DNA of 48,112 nt, from positions 1 to 48,112 of the forward strand of contig JALKBU010000326.1 of assembly GCA_023091735.1 (NCBI GenBank). The letters are read 5' to 3'. The DNA comes from Trichomonas tenax. Its lineage: Eukaryota > Parabasalia > Trichomonadida > Trichomonadidae. Position 1 is the stretch's first letter. The number at the start of each line of letters is the position of its first letter. This document shows, in pieces, positions 46,798 through 48,112 of the stretch. A program made the translations under genes and the position numbers. The notes beneath the pieces are model-generated. The model made no database searches. It was not told the origin of the DNA and saw nothing but the letters and a program-made list of their open reading frames with translations.

Positions 46798-47358
46798 ATA
46801 AATGGCAATAAATTTTCCTACATAACGTCAAAAAATTTCGTAAAAGGTCAGATTCTTGTGAAATATTTGTAAAGTGTCAAAAAACAATAATGCATCAAAA
46901 TGATGTTACAAAGTTTGACATTGTTTAAAATAATTTTAAATATGGATAAGCAAATAGGAAAAAATGGAACAATTCAAAAAAAAAAAAAAACTGGTAAGCC
47001 ATCGGGCCTTCGGCCTCTGACTTTGCCTAAGAAATTTCAGGATGTAACTCCCGAAAATTAAACCCTATTATAATCCTAAATACTTTATAATGTAACATGT
47101 TACAATGTTACAATAATAATACTAGTATAATCACCAGGAATAATATAAGGATGCTATTGTCTGCAACATCGTATCATACTGACACAAAAATTTTTAAAAT
47201 AATATAAAGATTTTAAACCGAAATATTACCCGTTACACGTCACAAGGTAGTTTACACCGGGAAAGTACTGGATTTGGCAAAAAAATGAAAAAGTGGAAGG
47301 GAAAAATGTAAAAGGGATCCCTTCTGATTTCGAGAACTAAAAAAATGTGTTTGCCAAA
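46798..47358. other. spacer with short palindromes
   Basis: No supported gene. The 14-bp palindrome TGTAACATGTTACA lies at 47091-47104 in an otherwise AT-rich stretch, and a GC-rich GGGCCTTCGGCC patch lies near 47005. Confidence 0.5.
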
Positions 47359-47838
47359 TTAACAACAATTGATACTACGGGTGTGATTGTAAACGAACGA
47401 TAGCTCCAGGTAAAAGTTATAATAATAAGGGACAACCCTAGTCGAACCATCGGTGGTAAACCAAATGGTAAAATCTGACTGTAAAGTTGGCGGATCGTAT
47501 AATTTTATAGGCTTGTCATAAAAATCGTTCACTTGGCATAAATAAGAATTTTTGGCAGCACTAAAACTGGCATGTACAATAAGGTTGTTCGGGTGAAATA
47601 TATTATAAAATGTTTCTTCAGGGAAGTTTATTGTTTCATTATAATCTTCTGGTTTAACTTTAATATCCGGAATGTTACAAATCATACGGATGAATTTCCA
47701 TGAAGCTTGTGTAATTTTTAATTGGACAACATTTTTGGTGGTTGGTAGCTTTTGAGCAAAATTGCTGCTATATGTAATAATATTATTTATATGATCATAT
47801 GTAAAAAAACAGCATGTTGCGTAATTTCGACCCTCCTG
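47359..47838 (-). pseudogene. open frame without start, possible mobile-element protein fragment
   Basis: After TAA at 47839-47841 the minus-strand frame is open for 160 codons to its stop at 47359. The first ATG (47685) would give only 108 residues, and coding-like text continues upstream of it (FAQKLPTTKNVVQLKITQ). The C-terminal part, LYDPPTLQSDFTIWFTTDG, then PYYYNFYLELSFVY, reads like the closing beta strands of a capsid- or jelly-roll-type protein. That is an impression from pattern, not a match. The 5' end is missing. I leave the function open. Confidence 0.3.
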
Positions 47839-47919
47839 TTAGCCTTTAAATATCCGAATTGTTCGTTAATATCGGCACATAGTTCCGCGGAAATAACATC
47901 TGGTGTATAGTTAGTAATT

Positions 47920-47966
47920 AGATGTTCGCAGAACTCGAGTCTTCGCCTCGAGTTCTGCGAACATCT
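47920..47966 (+). repeat. perfect 20-bp hairpin with 7-nt loop and T run
   Basis: AGATGTTCGCAGAACTCGAG (47920-47939), loop TCTTCGC, then its exact reverse complement (47947-47966), followed by four more Ts. It is GC-rich in an AT-rich region and contains CTCGAG in both arms. On the plus strand it looks like a stem-loop terminator or a structured RNA end. Confidence 0.95.
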
Positions 47967-48112
47967 TTTTAAATATATTTACGAGAGAATTAATTTTACA
48001 AGTTAGGGTTCCCCCATATAGAAAATAAATTTTTGAATTTCTTACAAATTAACGTTAATTTTATTTTGGAATTCCTGACTTTATAAAATGTATTCAGTTT
48101 TAAAAATAATCC

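Overview
The window looks like nuclear DNA of a parabasalid protist (a trichomonad, best fit Tritrichomonas or Trichomonas). It is very AT-rich and the genes show no introns. Several genes start a few bases after a match to the trichomonad initiator TCA(C/T)(A/T)TT: the P0 gene at 23221 has a leader of about 6 nt, the SAS-6-like gene about 19 nt, and the R2R3 Myb gene about 14 nt. Metacaspases, R2R3 Myb proteins and decayed surface-protein families are also typical of trichomonads. The species cannot be fixed from this sequence alone.

Layout. 0-4.3 kb is decayed: a hypothetical-protein remnant, a cluster of diverged repeats, a beta-helix surface-protein remnant, and a mono-ubiquitin gene with one in-frame stop lying between two direct repeats of about 105 bp. 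5-10.3 kb holds an atypical acyl-CoA synthetase-like gene, a metacaspase with one in-frame stop, and a PP2A scaffold (HEAT-repeat) gene. 10.3-18.6 kb is mostly non-coding, with one fragment, a divergent HECT-type E3 gene and a second metacaspase with three lesions. 18.6-32 kb is the gene-dense core: SAS-6-like, Med17-like, NXF1/Mex67-like, tRNA-Gln(CUG), ribosomal protein P0, a Gln-rich protein, a 997-residue membrane-anchored protein, dynein light chain LC8 and a LisH-domain protein. 32-35 kb holds a broken surface-protein gene, a cysteine-rich fragment and a long inverted repeat. 35-40.6 kb holds an R2R3 Myb gene, a MITE-like element, a partial copy of the LisH gene, a calcyphosin-like EF-hand gene and a GC-rich 43-bp minisatellite. 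40.65-43.94 kb is a decayed DNA transposon with TTAA target duplications, 20-bp terminal inverted repeats and a DDE transposase remnant (Kolobok-like). 44-48.1 kb holds an MCRS1-like FHA gene, a bacterial-type sugar O-acetyltransferase pseudogene, a Ras/Rab-like GTPase gene, an unassigned open frame and a perfect 20-bp hairpin.

The intact genes are housekeeping functions: transcription (Med17-like, Myb, MCRS1-like), mRNA export, translation (P0, tRNA), signalling (PP2A scaffold, GTPase), and the flagellar/centriolar cytoskeleton (SAS-6-like, LC8, LisH/FOP-like, EF-hand). They are separated by dead copies of amplified families. All three stop codons end intact genes here (for example TAA in P0, TAG in the HECT-like gene, TGA in the FHA gene), so the many in-frame stops are best read as decay, not recoding. 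The assignments rest on motifs and recalled family patterns; no search was run.
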